Origin: Collinsella sp.
Lineage (GTDB): Bacteria > Actinomycetota > Coriobacteriia > Coriobacteriales > Coriobacteriaceae
Direction: 5' to 3'
Assembly: GCA_019413955.1 (NCBI GenBank)
Contig: DXMX01000008.1
Location: forward strand, 1-18,630
Length of the DNA stretch: 18,630 bases
The number at the start of each line of letters is the position of its first letter. The first letter of the stretch is position 1. The notes below the pieces were generated by a model. That model worked only from the letters and a program-made list of their open reading frames with translations. It was not told where the DNA came from and searched no databases. The translations under genes were made by a program, and so were the position numbers. Of the stretch, positions 6,402 to 12,411 are shown piece after piece.

Positions 6402-6480
6402 GGTCGCGCAGCTCCTTCTTGCTCGTGCGTACACCTTTGATATGGCGTTGGCACGGAGGTGCCAAGACGGTAGGGTACAT
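6394..6480 (-). CDS. Candidate 28-codon leader ORF overlapping the kdgK start
   Basis: On the minus strand, GGAGGTG (6492-6486) is a strong ribosome site close upstream of an ATG at 6480-6478. The 28-residue frame (MYPTVLAPPCQRH onward, basic C-terminal half) ends with TAA at 6396-6394, inside the second and third codons of kdgK, so the two frames overlap by a few bases. The kdgK ribosome site lies inside this ORF. The ORF's own ribosome site lies in one arm of the 18-bp inverted repeat, so folding would hide it. This layout suggests translational coupling. The peptide has no recognised family and no run of one regulatory amino acid; expression is unproven. Confidence 0.45.
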   Translation of the reverse strand: MYPTVLAPPCQRHIKGVRTSKKELRDHG

Positions 6481-6502
6481 CTTTGCACCTCCGTGCCAAC
6501 GC
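6445..6502. promoter_or_regulatory. Perfect 18-bp inverted repeat in the kdgK leader, made of two TTGGCAC-type palindromes
   Basis: GCGTTGGCACGGAGGTGC (6445-6462) and its exact complement (6485-6502) flank a 22-nt loop. Each arm also contains its own palindrome: TTGGCAC-N4-GTGCCAA at 6448-6465, and the same with one mismatch at 6483-6499. The element can therefore act as a pair of protein-binding sites in DNA or as a strong hairpin in the kdgK mRNA, or both. It is not followed by a T-run in either direction. Confidence 0.7.
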
Positions 6503-6506
6503 TTGC

Positions 6507-6533
6507 CGAAATCGGTTTACGAAATCGGTTTCG
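6507..6533. promoter_or_regulatory. Two LacI-type operators between kdgK and the LacI-family gene
   Basis: CGAAATCGGTTTAC (6507-6520) and CGAAATCGGTTTCG (6520-6533) are direct copies 13 bp apart, each a palindrome around a central CG (GAAAtCGgTTTC), the hallmark of LacI-family operators. They lie just downstream of the predicted kdgK transcription start and upstream of the LacI-family promoter. The regulator encoded next door is the obvious candidate to bind them. Confidence 0.7.
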
Positions 6534-6539
6534 TTTCGA

Positions 6540-6562
6540 GTTGTAGTATACTCATCTACAAC
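6540..6562. promoter_or_regulatory. Palindromic divergent promoter core with GTTGTAG/CTACAAC arms
   Basis: GTTGTAG (6540-6546) and CTACAAC (6556-6562) flank AT-rich DNA containing AGTATACT, an 8-bp palindrome. It offers a TATACT -10 on both strands: 6547-6552 plus, and 6550-6545 minus for kdgK. For the minus strand CTTGCA (6572-6567) is a possible -35 at 16 bp. The arms may bind a second regulator such as an FCD-type GntR protein; that assignment is speculative. Confidence 0.55.
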
Positions 6563-6636
6563 GTTTTGCAAGCGAGATTTTTAAAAAAATGCCTAAAATG
6601 GCTCAGACTGCCGACAATTGGGAAACGGGGTGCGCT

Positions 6637-7659
6637 ATGGCGCAGATGAGGATTAAGGACATTGCTGCCGAGGCGGGCGTGAGCCCGGCCACGGTCTCGC
6701 GCTATCTCAACAACCGCCCTGGGCAGATGACCGAGGAAACCCGTGCTCGCATCGCGGCAGTTATCGAGCGCACCGGCTATCGTCCACGTGCCGCCGCGCG
6801 CAATCTGCGCAGCTCGCGTACCAACCTCATCGGCGTGATCTTGGCCGACATTGCTAACCCGTTCTCCAGCGCCATGCTCGAAGGGCTTTCCGCCAGCGCC
6901 GCCGCGCGCGGCTGCTCGCTCATGACGGCCATTAGCGGCAACGACCCCGCCAAGGAAGCAGAGTCGCTCACCAGACTTATCGATGCCGGCGTGGACGGCC
7001 TGGTCGTCAACACCTGTGGCGGTAACGACGAGGCGATCGCCGCGGCCGCGGGACGCCTGCCCGTCGTGCTGCTCGACCGCGATGTTGCCGATGGCGGCAT
7101 CGATCTGGTGACCTCTAACAACCGCGAGCTGGTCGCCGGCTTGGTAGACGCTCTTGTCGCCGCCGGCAGCGAGCGCCTGAGCCTGCTTACCGAGGCGAGC
7201 GACGACAGCCCCGTGCGTCGCGAGCGCGCCGAGGCCTTTGCCGACGAACTCTCGCGTCGCGGCCTGGCCGGCGAGGTCGTTACCCTGGCAGACGGTGGCG
7301 CCGCGGGTGTCGGTCGCTTGGACGAGACCATCCGCGAGTGCGCAGGTAAAAAGCTCGGCCTCATTGCCGTCAACGGCTTGGTCTTTCTGCGCCTAACCGA
7401 GGCGCTAGCGCAGCTGGGCCCCTCGCTGCCGGCGGGTCTCAAGATCGCGACGTTTGACGATTATCCCTGGAACCACGTGCTCTTTGGCGGTGTGACCACG
7501 GCCGCGCAGGACACCGTCGCCATCGCCGAGCGCGTAGTCGAGCGTCTGTCCGAGCGCATTAACGTCGTTACCACCACGGTGGGCGAGGCCGCAAGGCTTG
7601 CTCCCAAGCGCATCGAGATTCCCGGTCACATCGAACACCGCGCTTCGACCTCACGCTAG
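6637..7659 (+). CDS. LacI-family transcriptional regulator, probable regulator of kdgK/eda (KdgR-like role)
   Basis: The product is 340 residues, typical for LacI/GalR proteins. The helix-turn-helix is IKDIAAEAGVSPATVSRYLN with the usual hinge-helix region after ERTGYRPRAAARNLRS. The periplasmic-binding-protein-like effector domain begins at TNLIGVILADIANPFSSAML, and VDGLVVNTCG and IATFDDYPWNHVL appear in the expected order. The start at 6637 (ATG, MAQMRIKD) has GGGG 6 nt upstream; an ATG at 6646 is also possible. The upstream in-frame ATG at 6589 has no ribosome site. It is divergent from kdgK, and two LacI-type operators lie between them, so it most likely represses kdgK, with a ketodeoxygluconate-type compound as inducer. 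The ligand is inferred, not seen. Confidence 0.9.
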   Translation: MAQMRIKDIAAEAGVSPATVSRYLNNRPGQMTEETRARIAAVIERTGYRPRAAARNLRSSRTNLIGVILADIANPFSSAMLEGLSASAAARGCSLMTAISGNDPAKEAESLTRLIDAGVDGLVVNTCGGNDEAIAAAAGRLPVVLLDRDVADGGIDLVTSNNRELVAGLVDALVAAGSERLSLLTEASDDSPVRRERAEAFADELSRRGLAGEVVTLADGGAAGVGRLDETIRECAGKKLGLIAVNGLVFLRLTEALAQLGPSLPAGLKIATFDDYPWNHVLFGGVTTAAQDTVAIAERVVERLSERINVVTTTVGEAARLAPKRIEIPGHIEHRASTSR

Positions 7660-7686
7660 TCTGTGTGATAATATATAGACAATGTC
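7644..7686 (+). promoter_or_regulatory. Promoter and operator of the toxin-antitoxin module
   Basis: An extended -10, TG-T-GATAAT (7664-7672), lies 17 bp after TTCGAC (7644-7649). GACAATGTC (7678-7686), a 9-bp palindrome, overlaps the predicted start of transcription. The ribosome site AGGAGG follows at 7691-7696. Since the first gene product carries a ribbon-helix-helix-like N-terminus, this palindrome is a candidate autoregulatory operator. The promoter begins inside the end of the LacI-family gene. Confidence 0.5.
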
Positions 7687-7701
7687 ATACAGGAGGTATC
7701 C

Positions 7702-8196
7702 ATGGCTGCGTCTGTGCTGAGTGTGCGAGTGGACTCATCAATTAAAGATTCATTTGCCGAGCTATGCGAAGAACTCGGCATGACTTCGTCTGTTGCGGTC
7801 AATATGTTTATGAGACAGATGCTGCGCGAGCGCTCGCTGCCGTTTGTTCCTTCACTTGGTAGAAACTCTGCGAGCGAAAACGTCGTCGCAGACATTTTGG
7901 ATATTGCTCAGATTGAGTCCGCCGTCCGCAGGGCGGCCAGCCCGATTCCCGCCATCAAAACCGTGATTCTATTTGGTTCGTATGCCCGTGGCGAGGCGCG
8001 TGCCGATAGTGATATCGACTTGCGCCTCGAAGTCGATCGCGAGCAGGGCTTTGGTCTTTTTGCGTTGTCGGCGTTTGGCGAGGCAGTGCGCAAGGAAACC
8101 GGGAGGCAGGTCGACCTTGTCTCGAGCGATTATCTTGATGACGATCTTGCCGCGGTAATCGAGCGCGAAGGAGTGATCATTTATGATCGCGCGTAA
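7702..8196 (+). CDS. RelB/DinJ-like ribbon-helix-helix + MntA-type nucleotidyltransferase fusion (antitoxin)
   Basis: The product is 164 residues in two parts. Residues 1-50 (SVLSVRVDSSIKDSFAELCE, then LGMTSSVAVNMFMRQMLRE) match the RelB/DinJ ribbon-helix-helix antitoxin fold. Residues ~80-162 are a minimal pol-beta nucleotidyltransferase: FGSYARGEARADSDIDL has the GS-x10-D-x-D motif with Gly92-Ser93, Asp104 and Asp106, and Asp138 in GRQVDLV is the third acidic residue. In MntA/HepT systems this enzyme AMPylates the HEPN toxin on the tyrosine of its RX4HXY motif and so silences it. The ribosome site AGGAGG is near-perfect, 5 nt before the ATG. The frame overlaps the following HEPN gene by 14 nt, so translation is coupled. 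Stand-alone MntA proteins do not normally carry this N-terminal domain. Confidence 0.88.
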   Translation: MAASVLSVRVDSSIKDSFAELCEELGMTSSVAVNMFMRQMLRERSLPFVPSLGRNSASENVVADILDIAQIESAVRRAASPIPAIKTVILFGSYARGEARADSDIDLRLEVDREQGFGLFALSAFGEAVRKETGRQVDLVSSDYLDDDLAAVIEREGVIIYDRA

Positions 8197-8554
8197 GTCA
8201 GACACCCTCCGCGCTCAAGAGGTCTTGGAGGCCATTTCTGAAACGAACGAGCGCATCAAGGTTTTTGATATCACCGAGGACCAGTTTCTGCATGCTAATG
8301 ATGTGCGGACGAGGGCGTTAGCGGACTCCCTTTTGATGTGTGCGCTTAGGGTGACGGAAGAAGCAGGCAAGTTGTCGGAACGCTCGCAGCGGCTTCATCC
8401 CGAAATTGAGTGGCGTGGAATTATCGGCATGAGAAATTATCTTGCGCATGATTACGGCAATGTTGACCGCTCGGTTGTTTGGGATGCAGTGACAATGGAG
8501 TTCCCTGCACTGGAACGAGCCTGTAGGCAAATTGTCTCCGAATCCGAGCGGTAG
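8183..8554 (+). CDS. HepT-like HEPN-domain toxin (DUF86 family)
   Basis: The product is 123 residues, mostly helical. The RX4HXY active-site motif of HEPN ribonucleases is intact: MRNYLAHDY with Arg84, His89 and Tyr91. Around it, EEAGKLSERSQ and the IEWRGIIGMRNYLAH segment match the DUF86/HepT core. HEPN toxins of this type cleave RNA (tRNA in studied cases) as dimers and are controlled by the partner nucleotidyltransferase, which modifies the tyrosine of this motif. The start ATG at 8183 has GAAGGAG (8167-8173) 9 nt upstream, inside the antitoxin gene, and the two frames overlap by 14 nt. No terminator is evident before glnA. The RNA target and any role in phage defence cannot be read from the sequence. 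Confidence 0.88.
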   Translation: MIARKSDTLRAQEVLEAISETNERIKVFDITEDQFLHANDVRTRALADSLLMCALRVTEEAGKLSERSQRLHPEIEWRGIIGMRNYLAHDYGNVDRSVVWDAVTMEFPALERACRQIVSESER

Positions 8555-8606
8555 CTGTTTGTCACACCCGCCTGTTCGCACACGTTTTTTGAGCGCTTGA
8601 TACGCT

Positions 8607-8640
8607 TTAACCCTGCGGAAACATTTTTCTGCGATAGTAT
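8607..8640 (+). promoter_or_regulatory. GlnR-box-like site and -10 of glnA
   Basis: TTAAC (8607-8611), six bases, then GAAAC (8618-8622) fits one a/b half-site pair of the actinobacterial GlnR box (gTnAC-n6-GaAAC). TAGTAT at 8635-8640 is the probable -10, giving a ~40-nt leader. The -35 region itself has no good hexamer and is overlapped by the box, as expected for an activator-dependent promoter. A GlnR-like protein is encoded just downstream of glnA. Confidence 0.45.
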
Positions 8641-8687
8641 CTGCGATATAGACCAGTCGAAACCCGCCCGAAAGAAAGGGGAGCGAC

Positions 8688-10025
8688 ATGAACCAGCAGA
8701 ACATCGATTACGTACTCCGCTCTGTAGAGCAGCGTGACATCCGCTTTGTGCGTCTGTGGTTTGTCGACATTCTCGGCCGCCTCAAGAACTTTGCCATCAG
8801 CCCCGAGGATCTCGAGGTCGCTTTTGAGGAGGGTATTGGCTTTGACGGCTCCGCCATCGAGGGCTTTGCCACGCCCGAGGAAGCCGACATGCTGGCGTTC
8901 CCCGATGCTTCGACCTTCCAGATCCTACCGTGGCGTCCGAGCCATAACGGCGTTGCCCGCGTGTTCTGCGATGTGTACACCCCCGACCGCAAGCCCTTCG
9001 CCGGCGATCCGCGCGATGCCCTGCGCCGCATGTTCTATAAGGCCGAGAAGGCCGGCTACCTGCTCAACGTGGGCGCCGAGCTTGAGTACTACTACTTCCC
9101 CGACGAGCACACCCCCGAGCCGCTCGACAACGTGGGCTACTTCGATCTTTCGGTGAGCGATGCCGCCCGCGACCTGCGCCGCAACACGGTCCTCACGCTC
9201 GAGAAGATGTCCGTGCCCGTGGAGTACACCTTCCACGCCGCCGGCCGCTCGCAGCACGGCATGAGTCTGCGCCATGCCGAGGCCCTGAGCATGTCCGACG
9301 CCATCACCACGGCAAAGCTCATCATTAAGCAGCAGGCCTACGAGAGCGGTTGCCACGCATCCTTTATGCCCAAGCCGTTGGCAGGCGAGGACGGCAGTGC
9401 TATGTTCCTGTGCCAGTCGCTATTCGACCACGACGGCAACAACGTCTTTTGGGGCGCGGACGACGAGAAGTACCATCTTTCCGACATCGCCAAACACTAC
9501 ATGGCCGGCATCCTGGCGCATGCCCGCGAGATCAGCGCCATCACCAACCCTACGGTCAACTCGTACAAGCGCATTACCACCGGCGGCGACTCTGTGCCGC
9601 AGTACGCCACGTGGGGCCTGCGCAACCGCGCGAGCATGATCCGCATTCCGGTCTACAAGCCCGGCAAGCAGCTGTCCACGCGCATCGAGCTTCGCAGCCC
9701 CGACCCCATGGCCAATCCGTACCTGGTCAACGCCGTCACGCTGGCGGCTGGACTCGACGGCATCGAACGCAAGCTGGAGCTCCCGCCCGAGGCCACGGCC
9801 GAGACGCTCAAGCTCACCGACCGTCAGATGGTCGAGGCCGGCTACGCGCCGCTGCCGCGCTCGCTCAAAGAGGCGCTCGACGTGTTTGAGGACTCGCAGT
9901 TTATGAAGGATGCTCTCGGCGAGCACATCCACAGCTTCTTCCTCAAAAAGAAGCGCGACGAGTGGCATAAGTTTGAGTCTACGATCACCGAGTGGGAGAT
10001 CAAGCACTACCTGGCGAACTCCTAA
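8688..10025 (+). CDS. glnA: Glutamine synthetase type I homologue (GlnA2-like) with altered metal-binding residues
   Basis: The product is 445 residues, full length for a GSI-alpha enzyme, and resembles actinobacterial GlnA2 (IRFVRLWFVDILGRLKNFAI, then GIGFDGSAIEGF). GS makes glutamine from glutamate, ammonia and ATP using two to three Mg/Mn ions. Glu131 and Glu133 (AELEYYYF), Glu344 (TRIELRSPDP), NPTVNSYKR and the arginines of GLRNRASMIRIP are kept. However, the HHE-x5-QxE segment reads FHAAGRSQHGM: the two glutamates that bind metal n1 are Ala184 and Gly191. The GS[GA]MH histidine is Phe240, and the flap PGxEAP glutamate is Asp311. The reading frame is clean, so these are substitutions. The enzyme may be inactive for glutamine synthesis, have another substrate, or act as a sensor. 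The ribosome site AAAGGGGAG precedes the ATG. glnR-like follows after 50 nt. Confidence 0.85.
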   Translation: MNQQNIDYVLRSVEQRDIRFVRLWFVDILGRLKNFAISPEDLEVAFEEGIGFDGSAIEGFATPEEADMLAFPDASTFQILPWRPSHNGVARVFCDVYTPDRKPFAGDPRDALRRMFYKAEKAGYLLNVGAELEYYYFPDEHTPEPLDNVGYFDLSVSDAARDLRRNTVLTLEKMSVPVEYTFHAAGRSQHGMSLRHAEALSMSDAITTAKLIIKQQAYESGCHASFMPKPLAGEDGSAMFLCQSLFDHDGNNVFWGADDEKYHLSDIAKHYMAGILAHAREISAITNPTVNSYKRITTGGDSVPQYATWGLRNRASMIRIPVYKPGKQLSTRIELRSPDPMANPYLVNAVTLAAGLDGIERKLELPPEATAETLKLTDRQMVEAGYAPLPRSLKEALDVFEDSQFMKDALGEHIHSFFLKKKRDEWHKFESTITEWEIKHYLANS

Positions 10026-10075
10026 TCGCGCTGGCTTGTTCCAGTACGATTGAGCTCATTTCTTTGGAGGCCGAT

Positions 10076-10738
10076 ATGTCCGAAAAGAGTGCCCTGTTCA
10101 TGGCGTGCACGACGCGCTTCCACGAGTTTGCCCGCAGCCTGACGACCACCCTGGGTGTCGAGGTGGGCCTGGCCACTCCCGATTCGCCAACTGCGGCGCA
10201 TGACTTTGACCTGCTGATCCTCGATTCCGATGGCATCCGCAGCGACCGCATCGATCAGATTGCCAAGTGGCTTGACGATCGCGGCGGTGTCCCCATGCTG
10301 GTGATCGTCGACGACGAGGCGCTCGGCACCCTGCGCCTGCCGAATCACGCGCATGCCGACTTTGTGTGCCCCACGGCGACGCCCAACGAGCTTAAGGCTC
10401 GCGCGCAGCGCCTGATGGGTGAGGAGGAGACCGTCACCGCCGACGATGTGCTCAACATCGACAACCTCGAGATCAACCTGGCTACCTACCAGGTGACGCT
10501 CGATAACGAGCCCATCGACCTGACGCTGATGGAGTACTCGCTGCTGAGCTTTTTGGCGACGCACCCCAACCGCGCCTACAGCCGCGAGGTGCTGCTGCAC
10601 CGCGTGTGGGGCTTTGAGTACTGCGGCGGCACGCGCACCGTCGACGTGCACATCCGACGCATCCGCTCCAAGGTGGGCCCGCAGATCGCGGCGCACATCA
10701 CCACCGTCCGCGGCGTGGGCTATCTGTTTAAGGACTAG
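10076..10738 (+). CDS. glnR: GlnR-like orphan OmpR-family transcriptional regulator
   Basis: The product is 220 residues. Residues 1-115 form a receiver-like domain with an atypical site: the N-terminal acidic pair is missing (ALFMACTTR), though Asp50 at the end of strand 3 (LLILD) is present, as in actinobacterial GlnR. The C-terminal OmpR winged helix is strong: LEINLATYQVTLDNEPIDLT, then LLSFLATHPNRAYSREVLLHRVW, and GGTRTVDVHIRRIRSK with the closing TTVRGVGYLF. GlnR proteins control nitrogen assimilation without a partner kinase, and none is encoded here. Position after glnA supports this. The start at 10076 has GGAGG 6-7 nt upstream; the longer frame begins inside glnA. An intrinsic terminator follows the stop, so glnA-glnR is probably a two-gene operon, possibly autoregulated through the box before glnA. 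Confidence 0.8.
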   Translation: MSEKSALFMACTTRFHEFARSLTTTLGVEVGLATPDSPTAAHDFDLLILDSDGIRSDRIDQIAKWLDDRGGVPMLVIVDDEALGTLRLPNHAHADFVCPTATPNELKARAQRLMGEEETVTADDVLNIDNLEINLATYQVTLDNEPIDLTLMEYSLLSFLATHPNRAYSREVLLHRVWGFEYCGGTRTVDVHIRRIRSKVGPQIAAHITTVRGVGYLFKD

Positions 10739-10759
10739 CAAGTAAATAGAGGAATGTGA

Positions 10760-10789
10760 GGGTACCGGAGATTTCTCCAGTACCCTTTT
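10760..10789 (+). terminator. Intrinsic terminator of glnA-glnR
   Basis: GGGTACCGGAGA (10760-10771) pairs with TCTCCAGTACCC (10774-10785), with one mismatch and a tight loop, followed by TTTTC. It lies 21 nt after the glnR stop and marks the switch to lower-GC sequence. Confidence 0.88.
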
Positions 10790-10920
10790 CTCGTTTAGGG
10801 CGAAAAGAAGACCTTTCACTGATTTAAAGTGTGTCAGTAAAAACAATATCAAACGTATAGCACTATCTCACGAATATCATTTAGTTACCGTATCTCCCTA
10901 CTGCACGGATGGAGGAAGAA

Positions 10921-12048
10921 ATGCGTTATTCGAGAAAGGTGATTGTCGGATTCATAGTATTGCTTGCCGCCCTGATGTCTCCAAGGTTGGTTTTTGGAGA
11001 CGACGACTTGGTTCGTGTCACACCGCAAATAGCTGTGGAGCAAGCGCAAGCTTTCTTTGATGACGTATCGGATGAGCCGGTGACCGCTTGTGGCCCAGTA
11101 AAAATGGTGAATTCCGATGGGGAATCAATCGGGTATATCGTTCGCGCGAAGCGGGATGACGTTAACTATGGCTACGTCGTATTTGATTCAGAGCGATCTT
11201 GGTGGATCAGCGAATACTGCTTGGCTCCGAACGCCCCTATGCCCATTGAGAATACAAGCGATGAAATAGCCCTTCTCGCATCCCAAGATGACATCGTTGC
11301 TTTGAAATTTGACGAGCTGTCTTTTGGTATTGCAGATCTGGATAATAACGTTGTTTTAGATGAGAAGGGATGCCGGTCAACAGCGGTGTTTTCTGTGGGA
11401 AATAGCCGCAGCGGATCTCCAAGCAGGTTCGAGGATGTTTTCGTATTGCCCAAAGACCTGTATAAACAAGGATATGTCATTGACGCAAGTAAAACTATTT
11501 CAGGGATGATAACGCCTACACAATCAGAGGTTATTAAAGAAACGGGGACCTATGCTTGCGATGTGTCTGCGATGTTTGCGGTAAGCAGCCACTATGTAAC
11601 GCTAAACCGGCTCAAATTGCCAGACTTATATCATGAGCTTTGGCAGTTATCGGGAACATCCGGCAAACCAAATAAGTCATTCGATCAAGCTACGGGCCTT
11701 TACTTTACCCAAGGAGAGACTCCATCTCCAAATGCTGCCCCGGCTATTAAGGAGTTCTGTGCTAGGCGCGGGAAAAGGCTTGAGACATCATTTGCTTGGT
11801 ATCCATCTTGGGATTCTTTCAGGGCAACTGCAGATTCTGGAAATCTCAGTATCTTTTCTGGGACTCTCAGTTCAAGCCATGACGCTCATGCGATGGCTGT
11901 TGCGGGATATGTGGCTATGCATAATACATATTCAAATGATAAGAAATATATGCTTGTTGTCTGGGATGGTTGGTTCAATCAGCTGCGTTTTCTTCCATAT
12001 GACACAACGATTTATATATCGCATGAAGGGACGTATTGTGGAGAGTGA
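10921..12048 (+). CDS. Secreted protein, candidate papain-like (C39-like) cysteine peptidase
   Basis: The product is 375 residues. It starts with a clear signal peptide (MRYSRKVIVGFIVLLAALMS, cleavage near VFG-DD). Residues ~30-110 (VTPQIAVEQAQAFF, then GYVVFDSERSWWISEYC) resemble the propeptide-like N-terminus seen in some secreted cysteine peptidases. The C-terminal half has residues in the papain order: Cys213 in GTYACDVSAMFAV, His323 in HDAHAMAVAGY and Asp349 in VVWDGWFNQL. The spacing and the His-x5-Gly-Tyr context fit C39-like folds, but the usual glutamine and GCGPT box are not obvious, so activity is uncertain. The start at 10921 is chosen for GGAGG 5 nt upstream. Base composition is lower in GC than the neighbours, suggesting an acquired block. 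The next gene overlaps its 3' end, so the three genes to 13035 are probably one operon. Confidence 0.7.
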   Translation: MRYSRKVIVGFIVLLAALMSPRLVFGDDDLVRVTPQIAVEQAQAFFDDVSDEPVTACGPVKMVNSDGESIGYIVRAKRDDVNYGYVVFDSERSWWISEYCLAPNAPMPIENTSDEIALLASQDDIVALKFDELSFGIADLDNNVVLDEKGCRSTAVFSVGNSRSGSPSRFEDVFVLPKDLYKQGYVIDASKTISGMITPTQSEVIKETGTYACDVSAMFAVSSHYVTLNRLKLPDLYHELWQLSGTSGKPNKSFDQATGLYFTQGETPSPNAAPAIKEFCARRGKRLETSFAWYPSWDSFRATADSGNLSIFSGTLSSSHDAHAMAVAGYVAMHNTYSNDKKYMLVVWDGWFNQLRFLPYDTTIYISHEGTYCGE

Positions 12049-12391
12049 CGGCGAAGATGATAGAAAGCGCATACGTAAAACGCTGGGGCTTCTTTGCGCA
12101 TTTCTTGGGATATTGGTTGTCGCGGCCTATCAACCGAGCCCCTCGGTCGTCGGTGGAAAAGATGACGAACATATTTCAGTTGAAGTACAGACGCTGTCGG
12201 ATATTCATAACGGACAATTTGAGGCTCTCGTGTCAAGTGGAGGGCGGAAAGAGATTGATATCCGTAGTTACTTTAATACCGGAACTGTTTCAGGGCTGAA
12301 GGCGGGAGAGAAATGGATTCTATTCTTTGCAAGTGATGCCAATTTAGAAGAGGAAACTTTGCATCCCTACTATATGGAAAAAGTTAACTAA
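12023..12391 (+). CDS. Membrane-anchored protein of unknown function
   Basis: I do not recognise the family. The ~122-residue product has a basic N-terminus (DRKRIRKT), one hydrophobic segment (LGLLCAFLGILVVAAY, about residues 22-37) and an outside part of ~85 residues (HISVEVQTLSDIHNGQFEAL, then GLKAGEKWILFFA) that looks like a small beta-rich domain. The ATG at 12023 overlaps the upstream gene by 26 nt but has no clear ribosome site. A GTG at 12038 with GAAGGG 7 nt before it is a good alternative and keeps the membrane segment. Low GC and the overlap link it to the secreted peptidase candidate. A role in export, immunity or inhibition of that protein is only a guess. Confidence 0.6.
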   Translation: MKGRIVESDGEDDRKRIRKTLGLLCAFLGILVVAAYQPSPSVVGGKDDEHISVEVQTLSDIHNGQFEALVSSGGRKEIDIRSYFNTGTVSGLKAGEKWILFFASDANLEEETLHPYYMEKVN

Positions 12392-12411
12392 ATCGGTGAG
12401 GAGCGAGAGGA

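Noticed and set aside
5355..6440. Long plus-strand open frame (361 codons)
   Set aside because: It is the complement of kdgK; the minus-strand product has full PfkB motifs and the plus frame has only compositional Gly/Val/Asp-rich sequence.
8688..10025. Compensating frameshifts as the cause of the unusual GlnA active-site sequence
   Set aside because: The codons around residues 180-195 and 236-244 align residue for residue with the family without gaps, so the changes are substitutions.
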